DNA of 64,000 nt from Bacteroidota bacterium (GTDB taxonomy: Bacteria; Bacteroidota; Bacteroidia; Chitinophagales; Chitinophagaceae). Position 1 is the stretch's first letter; every line of letters begins with the position of its first letter. The translations under genes and the position numbers were made by a program. Positions 7,206 to 16,805 of the stretch are shown one piece after another. The stretch lies in the NCBI GenBank assembly GCA_963169635.1, contig CAUJDL010000065.1:1-64000 (forward strand), read 5' to 3'. The notes below the pieces were generated by a model. The model was not told the DNA's origin and made no database searches. It was given only the letters and a program-made list of their open reading frames with translations.

Positions 7206-8783
7206 ATGGTAAACATTAAGCCTGATGAAATATCTGCCATTTTAAGGCAGCAGCTTAGTAACTTTAATGCAAGTGCTGATTTAGAAGAAGTAGGTACAGT
7301 ATTACAAGTGGGTGATGGCATTGCCCGTGTATATGGTTTAAACAATGTACGTAGTGGTGAGTTAGTAGAGTTTGAAAATGGAGTACGTGCTATTGCTCTT
7401 AACTTAGAAGAAGATAATGTGGGTGTAGTATTAATGGGAGAAAGCAATGAAATTAAAGAAGGAGCAAAAGTTCGTAGAACAGGAAAAATTGCCTCTATAC
7501 AAGTAGGTGAAGGTTTAGTAGGTCGTGTAATTAACACTTTAGGAGAGCCAATTGATGGTAAAGGTCATATTACAGGAGAGTTATATGAAATGCCATTAGA
7601 ACGTAAAGCTCCTGGTGTTATTTATCGTGAGCCAGTTAAAGAACCTTTACAAACAGGTATTAAATCTATTGATGCAATGATACCTATTGGTCGTGGTCAA
7701 CGTGAGTTAATCATTGGCGACCGTCAAACAGGTAAAACTGCTATTGCAATAGATACTATTATCAATCAAAAAGAATTTTACGAAGCAGGTCAGCCTGTTT
7801 ATTGTATATATGTAGCTATTGGTCAAAAAGCAAGTACAGTTGCAGGTGTAATGAAAACCTTAACAGATAATGGTGCTATGGCTTATACAACTATTGTATC
7901 AGCTTCTGCATCTGACCCTGCACCTCAACAGTTCTATGCTCCTTTTGCTGGTGCTGCAATTGGCGAATTTTTTAGAGATACTGGTCGTCCGGCATTAATT
8001 ATTTACGACGATTTATCTAAACAAGCTGTAGCTTATCGTGAAGTATCTTTATTATTAAAAAGACCTCCAGGACGTGAAGCTTATCCTGGTGATGTATTCT
8101 ATTTACATAGTCGTTTATTAGAACGTGCTGCTAAAGTTATTGCTAACGATGCTGTAGCTAAAAATATGAATGACTTACCAGATAGTATTAAACATTTAGT
8201 AAAAGGTGGTGGTAGCTTAACTGCTTTACCAATTATTGAAACACAAGCTGGCGACGTATCTGCTTATATTCCTACTAATGTAATTTCTATTACTGATGGA
8301 CAGATATTTTTAGAAGGTAACTTATTTAATGCTGGTATTCGTCCTGCTATTAACGTAGGTATTTCTGTAAGTCGTGTTGGTGGTAATGCACAAATTAAAT
8401 CAATGAAAAAAGTATCTGGTACATTAAAATTAGACCAAGCTTTATATCGTGAGTTAGAAGCTTTCTCTAAATTTGGTGGCGACTTAGATGCTGCAACAAA
8501 AAATGTAATTGATAAAGGTGCTCGTAACGTAGAAATTTTAAAACAACCTCAATACACACCATTTACAGTAGAAAAACAAGTAGCTATTATTTACTTAGGT
8601 ACACAAGGTTTATTAAAAGATGTTGCTGTTAAAAATGTAAAAGCTTTTGAAGACCATTTCTTAACAGAAATGCAAAATAAATATCCAGATATTTTAGCTG
8701 AATTTAAGAAAGGACAATTAAATGATGAAAGCTTAAATAAAATGGTAGAATTAGCAAAAGAAATAGCTACACACTATAAATAG
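7206..8783 (+). CDS. atpA: ATP synthase F1 subunit alpha
   Basis: A 525-residue alpha subunit of the F1 hexamer, which binds nucleotide at the non-catalytic sites. The Walker A motif GDRQTGKT is at 171-178. The signature [14 protein letters not shown] and the arginine-finger region are present. An N-terminal beta barrel (about 25-95) precedes the nucleotide-binding domain and a helical C-terminal domain. It is the last gene of the visible atp run. A strong terminator follows and no gamma subunit (atpG) adjoins, so gamma, beta and epsilon must be encoded elsewhere. Confidence 0.97.
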   Translation: MVNIKPDEISAILRQQLSNFNASADLEEVGTVLQVGDGIARVYGLNNVRSGELVEFENGVRAIALNLEEDNVGVVLMGESNEIKEGAKVRRTGKIASIQVGEGLVGRVINTLGEPIDGKGHITGELYEMPLERKAPGVIYREPVKEPLQTGIKSIDAMIPIGRGQRELIIGDRQTGKTAIAIDTIINQKEFYEAGQPVYCIYVAIGQKASTVAGVMKTLTDNGAMAYTTIVSASASDPAPQQFYAPFAGAAIGEFFRDTGRPALIIYDDLSKQAVAYREVSLLLKRPPGREAYPGDVFYLHSRLLERAAKVIANDAVAKNMNDLPDSIKHLVKGGGSLTALPIIETQAGDVSAYIPTNVISITDGQIFLEGNLFNAGIRPAINVGISVSRVGGNAQIKSMKKVSGTLKLDQALYRELEAFSKFGGDLDAATKNVIDKGARNVEILKQPQYTPFTVEKQVAIIYLGTQGLLKDVAVKNVKAFEDHFLTEMQNKYPDILAEFKKGQLNDESLNKMVELAKEIATHYK

Positions 8784-8801
8784 TATTGTACTAAATATTT
8801 T

Positions 8802-8832
8802 AAAGCCTCTTAAATTTTTAAGAGGCTTTTTT
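8802..8832 (+). terminator. Rho-independent terminator after atpA (probably bidirectional)
   Basis: A perfect 10-bp stem, AAAGCCTCTT (8802-8811) with AAGAGGCTTT (8820-8829), is followed by T residues. It lies between the converging atpA and czcB-like genes and can serve both. Confidence 0.88.
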
Positions 8833-8860
8833 ATTAGAGGTTTTTCTTAAATAAATTTGA

Positions 8861-10132
8861 TTAATGTTGATGTCCATCTGTTACATTACTCAATTTTGCA
8901 TTGATAAAAAATGCACCCTTAGTAACAATTTTAGCAGATGCTGATACTTCTTTTACAAATGTAACAGAAGTATAACCCATATTAGATACACCTTTAATTA
9001 CTTCTACTTTTTCAAAACTCATACCTGTTGCTTCATGAGCATGATTGTCTTCTGCATGATTGTGTTCATCTTCATGATGATGTTCTTCTTCTGCTACTTG
9101 ATTAGTTTGTACAAAAACATAATACTTTCCATCTGCTTCTACAATTGCATCATTAGGTACAGCAGGTGTTGTAACATTATCTAAACTTATAATTCCTGTT
9201 ACATTCATACCATCTATTAATCCTTTTTTATTGCCTTTTAAATTAGCATGTACCGATATGGTTTTACTTTCATTTTCAAAAGATGCACCAATACTATACA
9301 CTACAGCATCATACTCTTGTACAGGATTATTAGTAAGTGTAAAATGTATAATTTGTCCAACTTTTAATAAAGGCAAATCTTTTTCAAAAACATTTAAGTC
9401 TAAGTGTAGTGCATTATTATCTACAACTTCTGCAACAGGCGATGCAATATCTATATAACTACCAATTTTTAAAAATATATTGCTGATAACACCATTAATG
9501 GGACTTACAACATTTAATGTAGTAAGCATGTTGCCTTGTTTAATATCATTTGTATGAATACCCATTAATTGAAACTGTTGTTGTAAAGATGTTTTTCTTG
9601 TTTTAAGAATATTTAATTCGGTAGTTGCACTTTGTAAATTTTTTAAAATACCTGCATTGCCTTCGTTCAAATCTTTTTGTCTTTGTAATTCTTGCTCTGC
9701 TAAAATTATTTTATTATTTACATTCAAATATTCTTCTTGTAATTGTATAAGCTGCATATTGGTAATAGTAGCTATTACTTGTCCTTTACGAACATAGTTA
9801 CCCATTTCTACATTTATTGTTTTTATTACACCACCATAAAGAGCAGTAATATTTGCTTTAAAATTATTAGGCACTCTTAGCATACCATTTGCTTTAATGG
9901 TAGCAGTTAATTCTTTCTTTTCTATATTGCCTAAAGTAATATTTACAGCTTTCATTTGTTCTGCTGTAAGTGTTGCTATTACTGCATTAGAAGCTTGATG
10001 TGTATCTTTTTCTTCAGTAGTTTCTTTATGTATATTTTCTTGAGTAGTATTTTTTTTACCACAACTAATAAATAGTAAAAGAGTAACTAAAATAATAAAG
10101 AAGTTTTTATATGTTGAATTAATATTTTTCAT
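8861..10132 (-). CDS. RND efflux periplasmic adaptor lipoprotein (CzcB/CusB family)
   Basis: A 423-residue membrane-fusion protein that connects the inner-membrane RND pump to the outer-membrane channel. The N-terminus carries a lipoprotein signal ending in LFISCGKK, so the protein is anchored by a lipid. The lipoyl/barrel-sandwich part (GGVIKTINVEMGNYVRKGQVIATI near 95-120; key residues Gly, Gly and Gly) is split by a coiled-coil hairpin (about 130-190). A striking His/Glu-rich insert, EEEHHHEDEHNHAEDNHAHE, near 348-367 probably binds metal. It lies 3 bases after the pump gene, in the order pump then adaptor. Confidence 0.9.
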   Translation of the reverse strand: MKNINSTYKNFFIILVTLLLFISCGKKNTTQENIHKETTEEKDTHQASNAVIATLTAEQMKAVNITLGNIEKKELTATIKANGMLRVPNNFKANITALYGGVIKTINVEMGNYVRKGQVIATITNMQLIQLQEEYLNVNNKIILAEQELQRQKDLNEGNAGILKNLQSATTELNILKTRKTSLQQQFQLMGIHTNDIKQGNMLTTLNVVSPINGVISNIFLKIGSYIDIASPVAEVVDNNALHLDLNVFEKDLPLLKVGQIIHFTLTNNPVQEYDAVVYSIGASFENESKTISVHANLKGNKKGLIDGMNVTGIISLDNVTTPAVPNDAIVEADGKYYVFVQTNQVAEEEHHHEDEHNHAEDNHAHEATGMSFEKVEVIKGVSNMGYTSVTFVKEVSASAKIVTKGAFFINAKLSNVTDGHQH

Positions 10133-10135
10133 TTT

Positions 10136-13100
10136 TTATTGATTAGTTAATGAATAAATTTGAATAATGCTTTGATTAATTTGTTCAATACTTTTTAAAT
10201 AATTTAATTGAGTTTCTGTAGCTAATTCTAAAGCATGTAAATATTCACTATAGTCAATATTACCTGTTTTAAATCCTAGTTCTGCTACTGCTATTACTTC
10301 TGCTACATTAATTAATGCTTGTTCTTGATAATAATGATATTGTGCTACATATTGCTGATAAATTCTTAATGCATTATTAAGTTGAACTGTTAATTCTCTT
10401 TGTTGTTGCATTGCATTGGCTTCAGCAGCTTTTTTTTCGTAAGCCAAAGATTTCATTCTTGCTTTAGTGGCACCAAATGTTAGTGGTATAGCAATACCTA
10501 TATTAATAAAACTAAATCTTTTACTAGCATCGTAATAAACATTTTGTCCATTAATATCATAAGTGCCAATTAAAGATTGATTGGTATAGCCAAATGTAAA
10601 TTCTGGTAAGCCTTCTGCTTTTTCTACTTTTATTTTTTGTTCTGCAATTAATGCTTCTTGATACAATGCTTTAATAGCAGGATGTTGTGCAATGCTTGTA
10701 CTATCTATAATATTGCTTAATTGCATTGGTTGAAAATTTTTATCATTCATTATCAACAATGGCTCATTAGTTTGCAATAAAGCATACAAACTTTGATAAG
10801 CATTAATAATAAAAGCCCTGTTTTGTTTTAATAATAAATTAAGTTCTCCTCTTTTTGCAAAAGCAGTATTAATTTCTACTTTTTTAGCTTCACCGGTTTT
10901 AACACGAACTTTTGCTAAGTCTATAAAAATTTTATAAAGACTATCTAAATAGCTTAGCTTTTCTTCGTTGTGTTGTAAAAACTGAATTTGATAAAAGTAA
11001 GTTCTTAGTTGATTTTTAACCTCGTTAATAGTTTGTGCTTGTTGTATTTTTTTACTTGCTAACTCAGCTTTTAATAAATTTTTTCTTGCACTAAAAATAC
11101 TAGGAAAAGGTATGGTTTGCGAAAGCTGAAAAGCATTATCAAATTTGTTGGTACTATAATTTCCTAACTGTGTTGTAAAAGCTAATTTAGGCAACTCACC
11201 TGCTGTTTTTTTTAAGCTTTCAGCAGATTGTATAGTTAAGTTGGCAGATTGTATAGATAAATTATTTGCTAAAGCAATTTCAATAGCTTCATCTACATTT
11301 TTTAAAACTTTTTGTTGTGCAAATACTTGTTTGTTAAATGATAATAATAAAATAATAATAATTATTGCCGACTTCATACGCAATTTATTTTTAGCATGAA
11401 AAATAATATATAGTAATGGTAATACAAAAAGTGTTAGAATAGTAGCAGTAATTAAACCACCAATTACAACAGTAGCTAAAGGTTTTTGTACTTCTGCACC
11501 AGCACTTGTACTAATAGCCATTGGTAAAAATCCTAATGAAGCAACTGTTGCTGTCATTAATACTGGTCTAAGCCTTTCTTTTGTTCCTAAAATTACACGT
11601 TGTACAATATTGGTAATACCCTCTTTTTCTAATTGGTTAAAAGTAGCAATTAACACAATACCATTTAATACTGCTACACCAAATAAAGCAATAAAACCAA
11701 TACCTGCACTAATACTAAAAGGCATATCTCTTATTAATAATGCAAATATGCCACCAATAGCACTCATTGGTATTGCTGTATAAATTAATACTGCTTGTTT
11801 AAAAGAATGAAAAGTTAGATAAAGCAACATAAAAATGAGTAGTAATGAAACAGGTACAGCTACCATTAATCTGCTATTAGCTTTTTGTAAATTTTCAAAT
11901 TGTCCGCCATAAGTTAAAAAATAACCCACTGGCAATTGTATAGTTTGCGATAATTTTTGTTCAATATCATTTACTACACTTTGTACATCTCTATTAGCTA
12001 TATTAAAACCTATTACAATTCTTCTTTTATTACTTTCTCTACTTATTTGTGCTGGTCCTAACTTATAGGCTATAGTTGCTACTTGCGATAAAGGAATTTG
12101 AATGCCTGTATTAGTAGGTATTAATAAATTACTTACATCATCAATATTAGTTCTATAAGCACTATCTAATCTTACAACAACATCAAAGCGTCTTTCATTT
12201 TCATATACTTGACCAGTAATTTTTCCTGCAAATGCAGTGCTTACAATATTATTTACATCTTCTACATTTAAACCATAATTAGCTAATCTTGTTCTGTCAT
12301 AAGTAACATTAATTTGTGGTAAGCCTGCAACACGTTCTACTTGTGGAGCATTTACACCTTCAATAGTTTGAATAACATGTGCTACTTTATCTGCATAATT
12401 GACAAGTGTGTCTAAATTTTCGCCAAAAATTTTAATAGCAACATCTTGTCTTACACCTGTCATTAACTCATTAAAACGCATTTGTATGGGTTGATTAGCT
12501 TCGAAAAATACACCTGGTATATTAGAGAGTTTTGCTAAAATTTGGTTAGATAATTCTTGGTAAGATTTTTTTTCTTTCCATTCATTTTTAGGTTTTAATA
12601 CAATAATTAAATCAGATGTTTCAGGAGGCATAGGATCTGTTGGTACTTCTGCAGAGCCTGTTTTTCCTACAACCATTTTTACTTCATCAAATTCTTTAAT
12701 GATGCTAGATGCTTGCATAGAGGTTTCTATACTTTGGCTTAATGAGCTACCTTGTGGTAAAATACAATGAAAAGCAAAATCGCCTTCTTGTAATTGAGGT
12801 ATAAACTCACCACCCATTTTACTAAAACTAATAATACTGATAATAAATAAAGTAACTGTACCACCAATAAACCAATATTTTATTTTAATAGCTTTTGCTA
12901 ATAATGGCTGATAAATACTTTGAAACTTTAGCATCATTTTATCTGCAAAAGATTTTTTATGCGTAATTGTTTTAGGTAAAAACAAAGCACTCATCATAGG
13001 TATATAGGTAAAAGATAAAATTAATGCACCCAATATGGCAAAGCTTACAGTTTGTGCCATTGGTTTAAACATTTTTCCTTCTACACCTATTAAAGTAAGT

Positions 13101-14488
13101 ATGGGTAAATAAACAATTAAAATAATTACTTCGCCAAATGCAGCACTCTTTCTTATTTTAGTAGCAGATAAATACACTTCATTATCCATTTCTGTTTGTG
13201 TAAGTTTTTGTGCAGATTTTCTTAACCCTAAATGATGCATAGTGACTTCTACAATAATTACTGCACCATCTACTATTAAACCAAAATCTATAGCACCCAA
13301 ACTCATTAAGTTGGCACTTACACCAAATACATTCATCATTCCTAATGCAAATAATAATGATAAGGGTATGGCAGAAGCTACAATTAATCCTGCTCTTAAA
13401 TTGCCTAAAAAAACTACTAAAACAAAAATGACAATTAATGCACCTTCTATTAAATTCTTTTTTACAGTATTTATTGCTCTACTCACTAAATCTGTTCTAT
13501 CTAAAAAAGGTTCTATTACTACATCATTGGGTAATGTTTGTTGTATAATAGCAATTTTTTCTTTTATATTTTTTACTACTTCATTGCTATTAGCACCTTT
13601 AAGCATCATAATTACAGCACCAACTACATCTTTCTCTCCATTATAAGTCATAGCACCATAACGTATAGCACTGCCATATCTAACTTCTGCAACATCTTTT
13701 ATAAAAACAGGAATAGAGCCTGAAGCATTTTTTACAGCAATATTTTTAATATCTTCTAAAGAAGTTACTAAACCAATACCACGTATAAAATAAGCATTGG
13801 GTTTTTTATCAATATAGGCACCACCAGTATTTTGATTATTTTTTTCTAGTGCTGTAAAAATATCTGTAATGCTTACACCCATTGCTCTTAAACGATTGGG
13901 GTTTACTGCTACTTCATATTGTTTTAGCTCTCCACCAAAACTATTTACTTCAGCTACTCCTTCTGTACCATACAATTGTCTTGCAATAATCCAATCTTGC
14001 ATAGTACGTAAATCTTTAGCACTATATTTATCTTCACTACCTTTTTTAGGATGTAAAATATATTGATATACTTCGCCCAAACCTGTACTTACTGGTCCTA
14101 AAGCAGGCTTACCAATATCTTTAGGTATTAGTTCTTCTGCTTCTTTTAATTTTTCATGAATAAGTTGTCGGGCAAAATAAATATCAACATTTTCTTTAAA
14201 AACAACAGTAACTACAGAAAGTCCAAAACGAGAGATACTTCTAGTTTCTTCTATATCTGGTAAGTTGGCAATACTTTGCTCAATAGGAAAAGTTACTAAT
14301 TGCTCTACCTCTTGACCTGCAAGTGTAGGACAAACAGTAATTATTTGCACTTGATTATTAGTAATATCTGGTACAGCATCTATAGGCAATTTTGTAGCAC
14401 TCCAAATACCCCAAATAATTAATGCTAAAGTCATCATAGCTACGATAACTTTATTTTTAATACTGAATTTTATAATTCTATTTAACAT
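10136..14488 (-). CDS. CzcA-type heavy-metal RND pump fused to a TolC-like outer-membrane factor
   Basis: A 1450-residue protein joining two normally separate parts. Residues 1 to about 1035 are a complete HME-RND proton/metal antiporter with 12 membrane helices. Helix 4 has Asp401, Asp407 and Glu414 in DFGLIVDGAVIIVE, the pattern of Co/Zn/Cd (Czc) exporters rather than Cu/Ag pumps. From Met1038 a signal-peptide-like stretch (IIIIILLL...VFAQQ) leads into a TolC-family domain with two repeats (to 1450). Such fusions are common in Bacteroidota. The internal signal sequence raises the question of cleavage or a second translation start. Adaptor downstream and DUF6660 upstream complete the operon. 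Confidence 0.92.
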   Translation of the reverse strand: MLNRIIKFSIKNKVIVAMMTLALIIWGIWSATKLPIDAVPDITNNQVQIITVCPTLAGQEVEQLVTFPIEQSIANLPDIEETRSISRFGLSVVTVVFKENVDIYFARQLIHEKLKEAEELIPKDIGKPALGPVSTGLGEVYQYILHPKKGSEDKYSAKDLRTMQDWIIARQLYGTEGVAEVNSFGGELKQYEVAVNPNRLRAMGVSITDIFTALEKNNQNTGGAYIDKKPNAYFIRGIGLVTSLEDIKNIAVKNASGSIPVFIKDVAEVRYGSAIRYGAMTYNGEKDVVGAVIMMLKGANSNEVVKNIKEKIAIIQQTLPNDVVIEPFLDRTDLVSRAINTVKKNLIEGALIVIFVLVVFLGNLRAGLIVASAIPLSLLFALGMMNVFGVSANLMSLGAIDFGLIVDGAVIIVEVTMHHLGLRKSAQKLTQTEMDNEVYLSATKIRKSAAFGEVIILIVYLPILTLIGVEGKMFKPMAQTVSFAILGALILSFTYIPMMSALFLPKTITHKKSFADKMMLKFQSIYQPLLAKAIKIKYWFIGGTVTLFIISIISFSKMGGEFIPQLQEGDFAFHCILPQGSSLSQSIETSMQASSIIKEFDEVKMVVGKTGSAEVPTDPMPPETSDLIIVLKPKNEWKEKKSYQELSNQILAKLSNIPGVFFEANQPIQMRFNELMTGVRQDVAIKIFGENLDTLVNYADKVAHVIQTIEGVNAPQVERVAGLPQINVTYDRTRLANYGLNVEDVNNIVSTAFAGKITGQVYENERRFDVVVRLDSAYRTNIDDVSNLLIPTNTGIQIPLSQVATIAYKLGPAQISRESNKRRIVIGFNIANRDVQSVVNDIEQKLSQTIQLPVGYFLTYGGQFENLQKANSRLMVAVPVSLLLIFMLLYLTFHSFKQAVLIYTAIPMSAIGGIFALLIRDMPFSISAGIGFIALFGVAVLNGIVLIATFNQLEKEGITNIVQRVILGTKERLRPVLMTATVASLGFLPMAISTSAGAEVQKPLATVVIGGLITATILTLFVLPLLYIIFHAKNKLRMKSAIIIIILLLSFNKQVFAQQKVLKNVDEAIEIALANNLSIQSANLTIQSAESLKKTAGELPKLAFTTQLGNYSTNKFDNAFQLSQTIPFPSIFSARKNLLKAELASKKIQQAQTINEVKNQLRTYFYQIQFLQHNEEKLSYLDSLYKIFIDLAKVRVKTGEAKKVEINTAFAKRGELNLLLKQNRAFIINAYQSLYALLQTNEPLLIMNDKNFQPMQLSNIIDSTSIAQHPAIKALYQEALIAEQKIKVEKAEGLPEFTFGYTNQSLIGTYDINGQNVYYDASKRFSFINIGIAIPLTFGATKARMKSLAYEKKAAEANAMQQQRELTVQLNNALRIYQQYVAQYHYYQEQALINVAEVIAVAELGFKTGNIDYSEYLHALELATETQLNYLKSIEQINQSIIQIYSLTNQ

Positions 14489-14577
14489 GATATCATCAGT
14501 TATACAAATAAACTAATGCAGTTTGTAGATGATTTTTTCAACAAACTGCTATTTCAATGAATAAAAGCTAAAATGTA

Positions 14578-14901
14578 TTAACCAATTTTGGGAGGCTGCC
14601 AAATATTTTGAAAGTAATTGTATAAATAAAAATTTGACTGAGCAGTAAATTTTTCTTTAGTGGTATTACTAAATTGTTGAATAGTAATTTCTGGTAAGCT
14701 AACTTCTTTTGTTGTAGATGTATTACAACATTGACAATTACAAAACGGACTACAAATATCATTTGTATGATGCTGATGAGATATTTGCTGAGTGAAAATT
14801 AATTGTTCTTCTTGTTGTAACATATTTGCATGCACATCGTTACATGGCATTATAGATAATGCCAAAAAATAAATACTGAAAATGGCTGCAAAAAATTTCA
14901 T
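14578..14901 (-). CDS. DUF6660 family small exported protein
   Basis: A 107-residue protein with an N-terminal signal peptide (MKFFAAIFSIYFLALSIMPC), His residues (SHQHH) and a Cys cluster CSPFCNCQCC at about 54-63, ending in IWQPPKIG. It matches the DUF6660 family that usually precedes CzcA-type pumps in Bacteroidota, so a metal-sensing or metal-carrying periplasmic role is plausible (inference). The ATG at 14901 is preferred. The upstream TTG at 14910 lies inside the promoter's -7 element. It precedes the pump gene by 89 bases on the same strand. Confidence 0.72.
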   Translation of the reverse strand: MKFFAAIFSIYFLALSIMPCNDVHANMLQQEEQLIFTQQISHQHHTNDICSPFCNCQCCNTSTTKEVSLPEITIQQFSNTTKEKFTAQSNFYLYNYFQNIWQPPKIG

Positions 14902-14907
14902 TGCTAG

Positions 14908-14915
14908 CAAAGGTA
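14908..14915 (-). promoter_or_regulatory. -7 element of the metal efflux operon
   Basis: On the minus strand this reads TACCTTTG, an exact TAnnTTTG match, with 6 bases between it and the ATG at 14901. The mRNA would be leaderless or nearly so. Confidence 0.55.
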
Positions 14916-15070
14916 AAAGAAAATTGATTTGGTATAATTGTTAAGGCAAAAAATCTTACAGAGCCATCATCTATCAGTTTTAATATAAATTGGGTATTGA
15001 AATTTTATTATGCAGAAACTAATTAGTATTTATTATTGAAAATTATTTTATTATCAGTTAAAAACATCAT

Positions 15071-15078
15071 TAAATTTG
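15071..15078 (+). promoter_or_regulatory. -7 element upstream of the lipoprotein gene at 15097
   Basis: TAAATTTG matches TAnnTTTG. It overlaps an upstream TTG (15076) that could otherwise be taken as the start codon, so ATG 15097 is the likely start. Confidence 0.5.
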
Positions 15079-15096
15079 TACAAAACAAAATTCATC

Positions 15097-15780
15097 ATGA
15101 AAAAAATTCTTTCTCTCTTAACTCTTGCTACAATCATATTTAGTAGTTGTAGTAAAAGCAGTGGTGGTGGCAATACTACAACAGATACTTATTTACCAAG
15201 TACAGTAGGTACATCGTGGACGTATAATTACTCAAATGCAGGAGCACCAGCTACTAGTGTTACTTATACAATGGGTAGTTTAAGTGCTACTGTAAATGGA
15301 AGAGCTTATAAAATAGCAGAAGCTAGCACTGGTGTAGCTAATAATAGAAAGTTTGCACAAGAAGGAAATAGTTATTGGACTACTATGAGTGTAACTTCAG
15401 CTTCTGAATTAGAATTAAATGTTTTACAATCTGATAAAAACTTAAATGATACTTGGACAACTTCTCAAGTTATTTCTGGTTTAACTGGAATTCCTATTCC
15501 TGGTGTTACTTCTGCTACAATAAATATTACCTATAAAATAACACAAAAGGGAGGTAGCTTTACTGTAAGTGGTGTAGCTTATAACGATGTTATTAAAGTA
15601 GAAGCTACTTCAATTCAAGCAGCTGTATCAGGTATTCCTTTGCCTATAAGTCTTGGTACTGCAAGTTTTTATTTTGCTAAAAACATTGGATTAATAAAAA
15701 TGGTTACTAGCATTAGTAATTCTACAATTGGTCTTAATATTAACGATACTTACGAGCTACAATCTTATACTATTAAGTAG
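15097..15780 (+). CDS. Hypothetical lipoprotein
   Basis: A 227-residue protein with a lipoprotein signal peptide (KKILSLLTLATIIFSSCSKS, Cys at about residue 19) followed by a Gly/Ser/Thr linker. The mature part is Thr/Ser-rich and predicted to be all-beta. It begins LPSTVGTSWTYNYS and ends DTYELQSYTIK, as in Bacteroidota lipoproteins of unknown function. I do not recognise a catalytic motif. Its 3' end overlaps the end of the convergent CDF transporter gene by 8 bases. ATG 15097 was chosen over the TTG at 15076 because the latter lies in the promoter. Confidence 0.7.
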   Translation: MKKILSLLTLATIIFSSCSKSSGGGNTTTDTYLPSTVGTSWTYNYSNAGAPATSVTYTMGSLSATVNGRAYKIAEASTGVANNRKFAQEGNSYWTTMSVTSASELELNVLQSDKNLNDTWTTSQVISGLTGIPIPGVTSATINITYKITQKGGSFTVSGVAYNDVIKVEATSIQAAVSGIPLPISLGTASFYFAKNIGLIKMVTSISNSTIGLNINDTYELQSYTIK

Positions 15781-16765
15781 TAGTAATATCGTGTCGTTTA
15801 TTTAATAAAACATTTTCTAGCGTCCATTCTATCTTTTGTTGGAATGGACGTTTTCTTTTATCGCATTGTTGTTTTATACAAATGCTACAACTACTTTCAT
15901 AACAAGCATCTGTATGTACAAAAAGTTCTACAGCATCGCCAAATTTTTCTTTAATAAGTTTTGTTAGTGCATCTACTTCTGCATGTGCTTCTAATACATT
16001 AAAATACCAAGGAATGGTTAAATGACAATCTATATGTAATAAACTGCCATACTTAATTACTCTTAGATTATGCAAATCAATCCAGTTTTCTTTTCTGTTT
16101 TCATTTAAGATTTTAATAATTTCTCTTAAAAGTTGCATATCAGCTTCGTCCATAATTCCTGCTAAAGATGCTCTGATAATTTTATAACCATTGTACATTA
16201 TTACCAAGCTAATAGCTAAAGCTAAAACCTTATCTAACCAAAATATTTTAGTAAATAACATTAATACTAAACCTAAAATTACTACAAGTGTTGAGTAAGT
16301 ATCTGTTTGTAAATGTTTACCAGATGCTAATAATGCAAGAGAGTTATTTTGTTTACCGATTTTAATACAAATACTACCAGCAATAAAATTAATAATGGCT
16401 GTAATAGCTATTAGCCACAAACCTTTGTCTAAACTATTAAGTGTAGATGCAACAAAAAATGTTTTTACTGTTTGATAAATGATAATACAACCTGCAGTAA
16501 AAATTAAAGTGCCTTCCATAGCTGCAGAAACAAATTCTGCTTTTCCATGTCCGTAAGGATGGTCTATATCTTTAGGTTTAGCAGCTACATATAATGAATA
16601 TAAACCTATAAATCCTGCTACCACATTTACAATACTTTCTAAAGTATCTGTAAGTATGGCTAATGAATGAGTATAAAAATATGCTACCATTTTAATGGCA
16701 AACAATACAATGCCTAAAATGGTAATTACCAGTTGTACTTTAAAATTTTGTTTAGACTTTTGCAA
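15773..16765 (-). CDS. Cation diffusion facilitator (CDF) family transporter
   Basis: A 330-residue divalent-cation/proton antiporter with six membrane helices in the N-terminal 210 residues and a cytoplasmic domain after them. The metal site is visible as the HxxxD pattern HLQTD in helix 5 and TDTLES in helix 2. The latter departs from the usual DxxxD, with Ser at the second Asp position. An unusual C-terminal tail has four cysteines (Cys288, 293, 296, 301) spaced C-x4-C-x2-C-x4-C, likely a metal site. The start is a TTG at 16765 because no in-frame ATG is near, so the exact start is uncertain. Confidence 0.88.
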   Translation of the reverse strand: MQKSKQNFKVQLVITILGIVLFAIKMVAYFYTHSLAILTDTLESIVNVVAGFIGLYSLYVAAKPKDIDHPYGHGKAEFVSAAMEGTLIFTAGCIIIYQTVKTFFVASTLNSLDKGLWLIAITAIINFIAGSICIKIGKQNNSLALLASGKHLQTDTYSTLVVILGLVLMLFTKIFWLDKVLALAISLVIMYNGYKIIRASLAGIMDEADMQLLREIIKILNENRKENWIDLHNLRVIKYGSLLHIDCHLTIPWYFNVLEAHAEVDALTKLIKEKFGDAVELFVHTDACYESSCSICIKQQCDKRKRPFQQKIEWTLENVLLNKRHDITTT

Positions 16766-16805
16766 TGAAATATTATTGAAAAGTTTTTAAGTAATGCAAG
16801 AAAAA

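Noticed and set aside
13242-13646. Plus-strand ORF of 134 codons inside the metal efflux pump gene
   Set aside because: It is antisense to a clear RND coding region and shows no family features; codon bias of the pump explains the open frame.
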